In this document: in pieces, positions 37,543 to 50,043 of the stretch | How positions within the stretch are numbered: position 1 is the stretch's first letter | Layout of the letters: each line of letters starts with the position of its first letter | Assembly: GCA_900239685.1 (NCBI GenBank) | Contig: OENT01000297.1 | Span: 62,001-126,000, forward strand | Length of the DNA stretch: 64,000 nt | Reading direction: 5' to 3' | Source of the DNA: Rotaria macrura | Taxonomy: Eukaryota > Rotifera > Eurotatoria > Philodinida > Philodinidae | Notes under the pieces: model-generated | Told to the model about the DNA's origin: nothing | What the model saw: the letters and a program-made list of their open reading frames with translations, nothing else | Databases searched by the model: none | Translations under genes and position numbers: made by a program

Positions 37543-37649
37543 ACAGGAAAAAGCTACGGAATGATAATTGAAAAAAATACTTCAACAGTTGATACACTAT
37601 GAAGTAAAATTGAGAGAAAAAGTGACATAGGAACCACTGAGCAGCAGCA

Positions 37650-40600
37650 CTTACCAATGCTTTTATCCAAACCAAATCCTAAAATATTTACGCATATTAT
37701 ACACAATTCAGGAAGCAGTACTTAGTTAGATAAACATGTTAGTTCATAGAGGAGCTCTTTTCATGTTTAATGCGTGGGTTATTAGAGTAAAACAATCTGA
37801 TCTATAGGGATCACCAAAAATATCAAACATTAAAAGAAAATCCAGGAAGATGTCTATGATTATCAAAAGAAATGTAAATTACGATTTCAAGGTGTCCCGA
37901 AAACACTCCGTGCTGGTTTATACAATATTGATTAGAGTAACAACTCGTCTAAGAAATGTTGTTTAGTGTGTAGCATCTTTGATGTTCTATTTTTACAGTC
38001 AACTGAATTAGAAAATCGATGCGGCATGCATAACTTTTTATCAGCATGGAAATTCTTTTTAGTTCAGATTTTAATAACATAAGAACTTGGTGAAATCGAT
38101 GCGGACTCAAACACTACTATATCTCATTTGAATGCATTAGAGTGTATTCAATTTGAACAATCCAAGTAAAAAGTGAGAATGCGTGAGAAAAATCATTCAG
38201 CTTCAGCTTATCCTACTTCATAGCATAATCAGCGTTGTGTACCTTTCAAGTTAAAAAAGAAGATGACGTATCAAATCTGCAATCAATTGATAAATGCACC
38301 TCCCCATTTTTGTTTACAGTGATTTTGATCCAGCGTACTACACGGTTTCAAAAATTCATATCTTTATAGACGCAAATTTCTTACCTCTAGTCAAACACCA
38401 ACGATTGACACGATTCATACCGTAACATGATCAAAGTTCAGAATGTCAGTTCACTACTTCGTGCAAGTCATTAAGAATAAAATCCTGATAACTATGTGGG
38501 TAAAATAGACAACAGAAGACAGATACAAGTACTTCTAGCAGTTGAATAGCTGATATTTGTCTTGCGTCTCTACATACCCTCTAATGAGCCCTTGAACTTG
38601 TCGCAATGCATAATGAAATCATATCTTAGCAAGAAATTACTCAAACGGTATTACGTAAGTGTGCCGCAGTTTTGAAACTTCGGGCTTTTTCAGTCGAAAG
38701 AATCTTTTCCCATGCAATCGTTTACTTCATCCAATCAATGGGAATTACTATCGATGTTTGTGCTATTTTTAGTTTTTCAATTGCATGATCTCAAAACATC
38801 TTTATTAATAGGTAGACTACCGCAAAGAAACTCGACCATCAGCTTGCGCTACTCTTATCATGACGATGTATGCTGAATGTTCAACCTATTCTTTCCATCT
38901 TCGTAGTCTAATCTTATTATGATTTTAGAATCTTACTCAAGATATGTTTATTATGAGAAGCATCTGTATAACATGTTGTTTCCATTTATCGTCTGTCGTG
39001 TATTTTTCACAAGTAGATCACTTCGCCCAGCAGTTTTATGTCATAAACGATGTCTTCGGAATCTCTTATGCTCCTCATTCAAAACGAACTAAGTACATAT
39101 ATTTTCAACCCAAATATGTAATCCATCAGGCTCACATCAGACTAAAAACGAGCTTATATATTTTCCTATTGCATGCTCACAAGATATTTATCTGTCGTAG
39201 ATCTCATTCGGGCTTGGTATTCTCTTTTTGTTGATAATATACTTTTATCACAATAAAGATACTCATGAAATTTCAGTCGTTGTTGATTATCAGAGAACAC
39301 AAAAGTTTTGTTATTTTCATGTACCCACATCAAGTTCGATCATTATTATTTGATGGCTGGAATCAAAATTGCATCAATGAGCTTCTCACTTTCATGTAAG
39401 AGATCTGTGTTGTATATTTTCCACTATATTTCAAACGAAAATAGGAAGGACGTGATAAGGTGTTATTGTGATCTCTATAAAATCATAATCGTGTGCAAAC
39501 ATGGTACTTATATGCATGGCGATAATTTAATTGTGGGCATGTGTTTCGCCGTTACTTTGGCAGTCAATGGATGCATTTACAAACAATTTGCATAATCTAT
39601 GCATCGATGTGAAATGTTTGAGAGCTGTGTTCATTGGAATCTTTGTTTCTATCTAAAAATAGTCTACTCGTAATGATCGTTCAATGACTGATATATGTTT
39701 ACTGATCACTAATTCTCAAATTCACCGCATACTTGAATAACTTGGGATTTACTGTTGAAATATTGCGTACTACAAGTGTAATGTTCGTATGACGTGTGAC
39801 AGAGCGTTTTTTTATTCTATGATTGTGATCTGAACTAAGTCAGTGTGAATCTAGCTCCACGGTATTCAAAACTTTTATGTAGAATATGTGATGGAAAAAC
39901 ATGATCTTGATTTCATTTTATCAGTTGAAAGTAAGAAAAGCAACTAGTTTGATTAAGAAATATAATATCTATGCCAGATATATTAGAAAAGTGATCAACT
40001 GATTATTATGCGAATACCACTACATTCAACGATAGGAATGTACCGAATTCAAAACCAGCACTACACAGTTTCAATACTCACGCAAGATTTTACTAGAGTC
40101 GAAATAGAATACGAACGAACTCGAAGAGCATCTCTGACTTTCTCGTCTTATTTATTTCGGCATCGTGATGAATACATAAATAACTCAAAGGAGTGTACTT
40201 ATTCAGAAAATTGAGCTAGCTTTTGGTAATTCTCAAGTGGTTTGTTTTCGTACAAGGGGCACACAATATAGAAGTAGGTGTTTATTGCATTTACTCTTTC
40301 AGATACCACTATGAGTATTACTTTACGAATTTACAAAAAGATGAAACTGCTAGTAGACCTTTCTTGAGTTTCTTTGCACAGTATTCAGTAAAACACTGAT
40401 GTAACTTAGCATTGTTGAATAGAATCGAGATTTATTACAGATAGCATTCTACAATTTAACGGAAACCCAATAAGAGTTAATCAGAACGGCATCTCAAATG
40501 TTCTTTTTCTGCAAAAATATATAAATGCGTGACAAATCATCATGATTTGTTGAATATACGATGTACTAGAAAAAACAAATCTTTGAATAATTCGTTTAAA

Positions 40601-41939
40601 TGTTTTTCATTATTCCTCAGATTGAGAAGAGAGACGTAAAATCTTGAGAGTAGACGAAATATTGCACTGGAATAATATAGCATTTTTTATCTCCTAGTTA
40701 ACACAAGTCAGTTTTACATGAACTGTTTTTCCCTACATCAACCATGAATATTGATCCATGAATAGTATGGAATCATGATGATTTTTCGAAACTTGGTTTC
40801 GACAATGTCGAATATTACTTACATTTATCAGCAACATATTACATCGTACAGAATCAGAAGAGCTTTATTTTGAATCATTGGTAACTTCATTTTGTTCAGA
40901 AAATATACAGTTCAGTTTAAGTTGTAGTTTTAAAGTTCCACGGAGCGAACTTGATTTGAAATAGTTCACTTCTTCGTGAACTCATCTATGCTTTGTTCTC
41001 TGAAGTCAGTAAACTAGAAAGAAAGCTTTTCCAAAATGAATGTATTGCTGTTCTAATTGGAGTACCAAATGTGACGGTGCATACACAAGTAGAGAAAAGG
41101 CTTTGTGCACAGAAACATTTTAGAAGATTTCCCTGGATTTGCTGAATAAAATATCCTTCATATTGATTTCAGTGACATGTTTGAAATTTACATGAACGTG
41201 GACGAGTAGTCTTATGTCATGATTATGTTATCATGAACGGAAAGTCTAATTTGAAGAACGAACATTATAGTTTAAATAGATTGAGAGGGATCAAAGTGAG
41301 GTCACCAGTAAACATACCCAATCATTTTCTATGTAATTGACTATAGATAGAAAAAAAACTGCTAGATACTTTAGAATTCAACTTCACGAGAGAGAGAGAG
41401 TAGCATTCACATGCGAGAAGAATATTCCAGAGGTAGCAATTATTTTTATGATAAATCGTAAAATGTTTGTTTCAGTACAATATCGTTTAATAGATGCGTA
41501 CTAAATAAGCAATATTCTTCTCGCCTAAAAATATATGGGATTATAAACCTAACATTAGCAATGACTAAATTTCGCTCGTATAGATTTTCAGGAAAATTTT
41601 CTTTGTTTATTTATATAGAATTGATTTATTCATGAAGAGGACAGATTATTTTGAGCATCGTCAGTCATCCAAATAATGAAAATAATAACTCAGGTTCTTA
41701 TTACGGAAAATTAACGCTCTGTCCTCTTGCATCTACGATTGATGAAAGCACGATTGCTAACATTTCCGTTCCTACAAGGCAACAGAGAAACTTTTTCTGT
41801 TTTTTTTGTTCATTATTTATGCTAAGAAAGTTATGTGAGAGTACCCCAACCTAAACTACTACACGAAGCATTCAAATATTGCAAGAGAATCATCGATTAT
41901 CTATCCATTCGAATTCTGAATACTTATATTCGAATACAA
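37650..41939. other. intergenic, no gene seen
   Basis: About 4.3 kb. Frames at 38944-39234 and 39308-39595 are the longest, but neither has a recognisable domain or splice context. A short (GA)n lies near 41390. Confidence 0.5.
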
Positions 41940-42584
41940 ATGGACATAGTCGATATTGGAATGAAGCAATTACTTCGTAAGCCTTTACTTTGTCGTATTT
42001 GTGGTGATGTAGCACGAGGTATGAATTTTGATGTCATTACTTGCATGGCTTGTAAAGCTTTCTTTCGACGGAATGCATTGCGATCATTAGTAAGTTCTTG
42101 TTTTAATTTACAAACAACAAAACGATCAAAATAATACTATTAATTAGAATTCACTACGATGTACACGAAAACCTTACTGTGAAATAACAGTAAAAACACG
42201 AACGAAATGTGCCGATTGTCGTCTGAAAAAATGCTTTGCATTAGGTATGAAGCCACAACTAATTCGTTCTTTTTCACAATATCAAATGATCTACAATAAT
42301 GTTCGACGATCAACAACCAACAATCAACAGATTCAGTGGCCAACAGTTAGGATTTATTTTGAAAAGTATTTTCTTGATCTTCATTGTCTTCTATCATTCT
42401 ATAGCATCGATCATTCGATTTTCTTATAAATAATCATTCGACACTTGCCAATGAACAGTGGAATGTTTTTTCAAATATTATTCACATCTATGATGAACAT
42501 ACCTTATTTGATAATATTAAATGTCTTTTTACAGATGGATCAGTTTTATCAGCTAGACTACCTGTGAACCGTCATTCGTGTTGA
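41940..42584 (+). CDS. nuclear hormone receptor, HR96-like, paralogue 3, truncated ligand-binding domain
   Basis: Exons 41940-42089, 42148-42345 and 42405-42584 join in phase 0 (introns 58 and 59 nt) to give 175 residues. The DNA-binding domain is complete: CRIC, 13 residues, CMACKAFFRR, then CTRKPYC and CADCRLKKCFALGM. Exon 3 aligns with the start of the ligand-binding domain of paralogue 1 (LANEQWNVFSNIIHIYDEH against LTNVEWNLLSNVIHAYDQD). It stops about 55 residues in, where the others continue for some 200 more, and no remaining domain is visible downstream. AATAAA starts 9 nt after the stop, so a short DNA-binding-only protein may really be made. It might act as a competitor of the full-length paralogues, or it may be a decaying copy. 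The P-box is CMACKA. Confidence 0.72.
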
Positions 42585-42599
42585 ATTACATTAATAAAT

Positions 42600-45038
42600 G
42601 TACTTTATTCATTCAAAAATAAAGATATAAATGATTTCAAATTGTAGAGTATCTTTCAAAAAAGATTAGCTGCGTAATACTCGACAAATAAAAGCTTACG
42701 TTTTGATCTTTTTTACATGATAATGTTCATTACAATACTGAAATAAAAAATGATGAAATAATCTTCTCTTGATAAATAATGTTATCCATAATTAGTAGCT
42801 TGATTATACTCAGGTTGATTTGACTTGGTGTCATTGAATTGAGAGAATTTTTAATCTATTATTATAAACATACTGAAGTAATACTCAGCTATTTTCCTTC
42901 CTTATAATATACGATAAGCAGAGTTTTCATGAATTAGAAGAGCATGGGTCAATGATTTGACCGTATTGAGGCGTGGATTTCCGGCAGGTTTATTGTCCCG
43001 AAAAACCATTTCTTTCAGTAGAGAGGCATGAAAAGAATGTAATGTCGACGTTTTTTCTAATTCTTAGAAAAACTTGGTCAACAACAAAATTCTAACGTCA
43101 ATATTTTTACACAGTCCGATTCTTTCGCTTCGACGGATTTAATCGAGTTGAGAAGTTTTACATAACATTTAGTATAGCTATAGTGCACTTAGAATATTCG
43201 TGACTTTCGAACGAAAATTTACTGTCAAATTTTTTTGTAATATTTATGATTTAAGCAGCGAGAAAACTTCAAGTTTGTCTTAACCAGTCGAATTAATACC
43301 ATTCAGCGTCATCTAGTTGTTATGAGTTTCTCAACTTTTATTAGTCGAGAAAGGTAAAAAAAGAAGAGCATGATCTACGTTCTAATTCGCAACAGCAACA
43401 GTGCCATATAAGAAAAAGAATTGGAGAATTTTTAAAAAATTATTTTCCACCGGTCTATCAACTAGACGTAAAAAAACGATTCCTTTTACTATAAATTTGC
43501 TTCGTATTAATGCTTGGTTTTTTTTCTGTGCAAGAATTTTTTTAAATTTCATGTTGTGTGAAACTCATTACATTACTTTGTTTTTCTTACACAAACCGAA
43601 AATTGCATTGTTGTCCCTACTGAAAATTTATTGAAGTTACTTTTGATATGACTGGCAATACACAGAAAGATACTTCTTAAGATTTGATTGAATCAAGGGT
43701 ACGTGATTGAGGTATCTCTCTCATGTTATTTCTTGTTTGAATATTTACTTACGCCTTGTGCTTTTTCTTTATTAATAACAGTAATTCACTTAATGGTTTT
43801 TCATGACGTAGCTATACACAGAATTCATACTAATTTCCATAAGACATTTTTACTGGCAGCTGAGTTCCGCACATGAACTATTCCGAGAAAAAAATTACAC
43901 TTTCTCATAAATACAAAAGCAGCTTGGTGAACGACGATTCTGCTCTAAAAGAACTCATATATCGTAATGAAATTGACACAAACTATGATGAATCTAAGTA
44001 TCAATGAAAAGCATGAAGATAATATTGAATCATTTTCACTAAGCAACACGAATATCAAACAGTAATTGTAAACTTACCAATTAAAGTACTTCAGAAATCT
44101 CCTAATTGGTCATTGTCTGATGAAGTTCTAGTTTAGCGTTGAAATTCGTCTCTTTTTTCCATACATAACGATTAGTACGCTAGTGACAAGATTATTTAGC
44201 GACGACAAATTGACATTGAATAGAAGATTAACTTAACTATCATTAAGTCAACGCGATCGAATATTATCAACTTATTTAAATTAAAAAATTCAGGAATCCG
44301 TGATAAAATCTAAAGTGTTTTAAATCGTTAATAGTGATGAAAATTTTTTAATATTGATACTTGTTCTATTATGTTTATTTTGTTAATTGTGCAGATGTCA
44401 ATGGTCTGTTTTTATTTGTTCATTTCATGTCTAATGTAAAGCATCAGATCAAGTTTCGCCACAGAATCATTCTTAATTTCTATCGTGTGAGCATAATTTC
44501 CATGACATTTATAACTTTGCACTTCGTTTAAAAATAGATACTCCTGCAAAAAGAATGTAATGAAAACATCGAATGCAAGAAGATCTTTTTATTGCCATAG
44601 TTGAACTTTTTTGATACTTTCAAGCCTTTACCCTGAAAATTAGAGTATGACTAAGAGATGATGTTCAATAGAGTGTTTTGCAAAACTCTTGTTAGAAATT
44701 TTAGAGATGTTTTTTCTCTATCTAAATTAGTAGACATTGTTCAATGTTTTCATGCATTCATTTTGATAATCCTTTAGTAGCATTTTGTTATTATATAATT
44801 TTTTAAACAAGTATCGAACTGGCATAGTCAATTCATTAGCATTAATTGCCGAAGTATGAGCTCAATAAATTATTTGTGAATAACTATGTGAGATCGTAGA
44901 ACAATAAAGTAGAAAGCAAAAAAAAGAGAGATCGTTAATATAAATGATTTTTACTATGGAATATATAATACAAAGCTGCAAACACACATATTCCTTAGGA
45001 ATAAATCAGAAGAAGAAAAAAAAAAGATTTCTTTTTTA
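42600..45038. other. intergenic, no gene seen
   Basis: AT-rich DNA between convergent genes. The frames at 43401-43634 and 43688-43876 show no features. Confidence 0.5.
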
Positions 45039-46786
45039 TCATGCTGATATTATTACATCTCCATTAGGTAAACGTGTTACGTTCGGTAGTGGTGATCGTT
45101 TCTTTTTTAAATGTTCATTTGTGGTTAATGAAGCATGATCAATAAATGGATTGATACGTGAAAGTGAAGGTGATCGAATATGTAATGGTATTCGACGTTT
45201 TTCATCAATTGTCTGTTGTTGTCTATGAAATCTTGGTGATAAATTTGCTTGTGGTACGAGACCATGAACAAATGTTGATTGTTTTAAATAATTTTCATAA
45301 TCAGCAGATAAGATTGTTGATAAAGGTTGTTGTTTCAGTTGATGATGATAGTTAAGATTTATTGGTGAATCATTTGACATAGCTGTTGATGTTGAATGTG
45401 CATATGATGATGATGACACTTTATCTTCAGATGATTTTGATGAAGAACGAAAACGATGGGATTTAATAAGCACTATAATAATGAGTATAATGAAAATAAA
45501 AAATAATATGATAGCTATTGCTATAGCTATCAGAGTACGAATAAATGCTTTCGTTTGACTTTGGCGAAAAATATTATTATATGTTGAAGATAATAGGTTG
45601 GACACTGTTGTTGTTATTATTGTTGGTGTCAGTATCGGTGTCGTTGTTATTGTTGCTGTTGCTGTTGTTGTTGTCTTTATTGAAGATAGAACAAGTTCAT
45701 TAGACGAAACCTCATGTGATTGTCGAAGTACTGTCAATGGACGACACTTATTACCATCACAATATGTACCTAAGATGAAGTAATGTTTAGTATTTATTTT
45801 TGTTTTCTGTCATGCTTTTACCTGTTGGACATTTCCTTATGTTTGATCCAATTAATTGATCATCATCTTTGTCAAATCGACATGTACCTGTTGGTTCTAG
45901 TTCACAATCAAATAGACCATTGATCTTTCTCACCTTACGCGTTAATTTTGGACAAACACAATGCGATGTTTGACTTTTATCACACCATTTCAAGCAACGT
46001 CTCGGAAATTTCGTACAATTACTTTGATCAATTGAATCTGTACAGAAACGACCAATACCTTTTATGTCAATATGAGACATATTTTCATTTGAACATTGAC
46101 ATGTTTGAGTCAATTTATTGCAATATATAAGTTCTTTAGTAGAATATGAATTGTGACAATCTGCATCATATTGACATTTTGTATCGATTGGTTTTTCGTA
46201 ATTTATCTTAAAATTAAATGTTTCATTTGATGCCGTTAAATAAACTAATTCTCGTGAACAATCGTATGCTTTACATGAACGAAGAGAAATTTCTCCTGAA
46301 ATATTAAAAACGAAGAATTAAAGTAGAGCATTATTAAAATGTACAATGAAAAAAACCTGGTTGTAAAAAAAGTACTGATTGCATGCCAAGATCGCTGATA
46401 TTCATAATACTCAATTGAGTTGTCATATACTCAGTTGTTGATAATAATCGATTTGGATATTTATTATGTCTCATTGTATATTGACATTCAGTAAATGTCA
46501 AATTAGTTGGTTGATGAGTACATTTTATTAATAAAGGTACAGGCAACATCCAACGATTACCTAAATTATAAATCAATGTATTGTTAATATTGTGACTTTG
46601 ACCAATTGAATAATATCCAATTAAATCGATTGAATTCGATTTCACAATATTTGCACCAAGTGAGATGTAAAGATTTGTATCAAATATACATTCAGACAAA
46701 ATAACAGATGTACGTAAGTATGGACAAGTGGCCAGTATTTGGCTCACAAATATGTGAATATAAACAGTAAACAATCGAATGAACAT
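45039..46786 (-). CDS. type I single-pass membrane protein with Cys-rich ectodomain, family not recognised
   Basis: Three exons on the minus strand (46786-46357, 46295-45822, 45769-45039) join in phase 1 to give 544 residues. Residues 1-20 form a signal peptide ending near ILATC. The first extracellular part has several N-glycosylation sequons (for example NNT, NLT, NIS). Residues of about 145-315 are Cys-rich, with spacing such as CQYDADC, CNKLTQTCQC and GTYCDGNKC, which resembles EB/EGF-like modules. A Thr-rich stalk with a run of TTTTATATITTT precedes the membrane segment at about 381-403 (IAIAIAIILFFIFIILIIIVLI). The cytoplasmic tail of about 140 residues is Ser-, His- and Gln-rich. It is probably a cell-surface receptor or adhesion protein, but no named family is supported. 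The exon joins and membrane topology are clear. Confidence 0.75.
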
Positions 46787-46944
46787 TACATGGCATGTGT
46801 AATATTCACATCATCATCTAGAAGAATGACAAGTATTAAGACAGTGGTTATATTGATCAATATATATTTTATTTTATAGACTGTATGCAATCGGTACTCT
46901 CACTGTTACTTATAATGATTGATAAACAATATGCAGCCTTGCTG

Positions 46945-46945
<1 letters not shown>

Positions 46946-46983
<38 letters not shown>
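46946..46983. repeat. (TA)n microsatellite
   Basis: About 19 TA units lie upstream of the membrane protein gene. Confidence 0.92.
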
Positions 46984-46987
<4 letters not shown>

Positions 46988-47076
46988 TATATATGCGTGT
47001 ATAAGATATTTTAATATAGAGTAATGTGATTGGAACAGTATGGGCGTAACTCTGTCGCACAGTAGTCTCCTCCTCT

Positions 47077-47098
47077 CATCATCATCATCATCATCATC
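47077..47098. repeat. (ATC)n microsatellite
   Basis: About seven ATC/TCA units in tandem. Confidence 0.85.
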
Positions 47099-47777
47099 TT
47101 TCTATTGCAATCAATAAACTCTCAAATGTGTCGAATGTTTCTCATCAATTACATGCATCATGAGAATATTATCGCTTCATTCTCGTTCATGTTGTGTTTT
47201 CATACTAAAATAGGCAAACTATTTAATTTATAAATTATTATATTTAACAGACTTAAGCTTACCTATTCGGATTTCTTAGATGCCATATTTTAGGTCATTA
47301 CCGTTCTACATATCCATTCGTATCACATAAAATACTTTATGTTGAATGATAATTTTTTGTGCAAGCAATAAGAATCAGACTCAACTAGATAGTTCAATCT
47401 ATTATAGTACATGTTAGTACAATCGAACTTTTAATAACACACGAATGCTGATATACGCATTAGAGTGCTAATGTTGTTCAAATTTTGTGATGAACACCGA
47501 CAATGTTATATTAATACTGACCAAAGTGGAATAGCTTGCCCAATCACGAGTGCTAATCGGTTTCTATTTGTATTCCTCATAATATCGTAGTCTAGTGATG
47601 ATTGCGGATAATCGTGTCGAATTTCCACGTTACTCTCATTCTTTCTTTTCTCCAGCGTTTACATCACACATTCATAAATGAAAGGCTAACATAGAGTCTG
47701 TTTTTCTCTCTCTCGAGCGTGCGCACAGGCGCCTAAATGTTGTTTGTACAAATCACATGAAAGATAATCATTTTATG

Positions 47778-47818
<41 letters not shown>

Positions 47819-48857
47819 TACAAACGGTTACGTTCTGTTTTTCCTTCTTCATTTCTCACTATCCTATCCGTCACAAAAACGATGCTAATTACTTGATCTA
47901 TTCGATTTTTTTCCTTCTATTTTGAGCTAGCACATATAGAAGGAAGCGTTTTACCTGTAGTAACAATTGACTACTCGGACATCTGTTCTATATGCTATTG
48001 GCAATAGTCAAAAGTTAAATGGACAATACCATTTTTCTTTTTGGAATGGTTATAATGATTGACAGTTGTGAGATTATATGACGACACACTTCATTTGATG
48101 AATATACGGTATTGTTAGTGTTTAGACGATGATGGCACATCACATCATATGCTCTTTTGCAATAGATGTATCGCCTCGAGACACTCGACTGTGATGGCAT
48201 TGGTTATATAATAAGAACAACAATTTGTAAGCTCTATATTGTATGTGAATGATCACTTCTAACAAGATTGATTTTCTCTTTCTCTCCCGTTTACTTTAGA
48301 CACATATGCGAATAAACATTCCATTGACTCACGTACACTTTTGAAGATGAACAAAATCATATTCATGATTTATGTGTCTAAAGATGATTATCACTTATTG
48401 TTTTTCTTTTAAGTAATCGAGATATTCAATTTAATCGAAAAATAGTCTATGTCAAAGAAAATCATCACTACATGACTGTCATGGTCGGTATGATTTGTTG
48501 CTGTTTACGTGATAGTACAAACATACGCGGATGCTGATAAGATTCATTGATCTATGTGTATTCAGATGTGAATCGAATAAACGTTATGGATATTGTTCTT
48601 ACAAATAATAATAAACAGTAATCTGAGCTAATATATACTTGTTGTTTAGATTTAACCGATTTTGCCTTGTATGTCATTTATGAACACCGTTCGAAATAAT
48701 TGATTGATGAATATTCGTTTTTTACAAGATAATACAGATGAGATATTTTATTATGACATTTAGATTAGAGAACATTAGAAAATGTCAATGATAAGCTAAA
48801 AACCGTCCGCAACCAATAACGATTAATAATGTTATTATGTTAAAGAAAATTTTTTTT
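47099..48857. other. intergenic with a (TA)n tract
   Basis: No gene seen. A (TA)n microsatellite of about 17 units runs from 47782 to 47815. The DNA separates the 5' region of the membrane protein gene from the 3' end of the dioxygenase gene. Confidence 0.55.
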
Positions 48858-50043
48858 TTATTCCTCATCGGTATTAGTTCCAATGATCAGTGCACGTTGA
48901 TAGGCATCGAGTTTTTCTAAAGACATTTTTGGTAAATTTATGGAAGAACCTATATGGAAAAATAAAGATCGATTATGTATATCATTTCGGTATTTAAAAA
49001 AAAAAGGCATCACTTACTTGCTTCTATTAACTCAGTACTCCAATGTGTTAGCGTACAGTTATTTTGCGCCAATAGTTTTCTTTTTTTTCGAAATTGACCT
49101 AGCGTTTGATTAGTTACAAAGCTCGTTGGACTCATACTGACATAAGCAACAATGCGTAGTAAATCAATTGATTGATGTGTTAATTGCTCATCAGTGACAA
49201 ATGCACAAGAATTACAATGTACAAGACGAGAATCCCATAGGACTAGATCACCAGTATGACATTGAATCAATTTCCCTATAGCATTTCCCCGATCTAAAAC
49301 CGCATGACTACTTGGTATTGCAACGAAATTTTTGTGACGACGTACAAGATCATTTAGTTCAGTGAAACGTAAATGAGTAAATGGAAACACGATAAGACCT
49401 CCAGTGGTTTCATTCTGATCGGTTAACGAGATAAAACCTTGAATACAACATCGATCAGCCTTCGTGATAGGATTTTGATCAACATGATACCATCCTGTGG
49501 TTGTTTTCCATTTAGGTTCCAAGTACCAATTACGAAAAACACCACAGCCATCAAATGAGACTAATAATTCATTTGTATTCCAGATATGTGAATAAACTCT
49601 CTTGATATTTCGATTTGAACGAATATTCCACATGAAATCAGATTGGCCGACGCCACAGTCATTGATAATACCAAATCGACCATTGCCAGGCCTATCGAAG
49701 TAATTGATAAACAAAAAAAGAATAACAATTGAATACACTAGATATTTATACTCTTCAGATTTCTATTTGCATACCAATCATCAGACCATGTTGTTGGATT
49801 TCGACGTTGAATATTACGTCCAGGAATAGCCTCAAGAAAATCCCATAATAATTCTTTGTTAGTATTTATTTCATCCTGAAGCATTATATCACTAAATATA
49901 GCATAGCCATGTTCATTTAAATGAGTTATACCATCATTAATATTATCATTATTAGTCACTGAGAATCGTGGTGTTAATGTTGTATAATCGATGCGTACAT
50001 GATTTTTGTCTAAACAATAATTTATTGGATTACTATCAGACAT
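48858..50043 (-). CDS. phytanoyl-CoA dioxygenase (PhyH)-family Fe(II)/2-oxoglutarate oxygenase
   Basis: Three exons on the minus strand (50043-49775, 49691-49018, 48949-48858) give 344 residues. The introns are 83 and 68 nt and all joins keep frame. The iron-binding triad can be read as H159 and D161 in GWYHVDQNP, and H248 in GDLVLWDSRLVHCN. R269, in LLRIVAYVSMSP, is placed to bind the 2-oxoglutarate carboxylate. The segment IQGFISLTDQNETTGGLIVFP is typical of PhyH-like proteins, where it shapes the double-stranded beta-helix. Length is normal for the family and no catalytic residue is missing. There is no peroxisomal PTS1 tripeptide at the C-terminus (it ends DEE) and no signal peptide, so it is probably cytosolic. 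The substrate cannot be inferred. An AATAAA overlaps the stop codon. Confidence 0.87.

Noticed and set aside
38660..38790. Possible hAT transposase C-terminal relic (segment reading SVERIFSHA)
   Set aside because: Only a few residues resemble the motif, the frame closes quickly on both sides, and no other transposase part is nearby.
38944..39595. Two frames of about 95 codons
   Set aside because: No domain, no consistent splice sites, codon make-up like the surrounding non-coding DNA.
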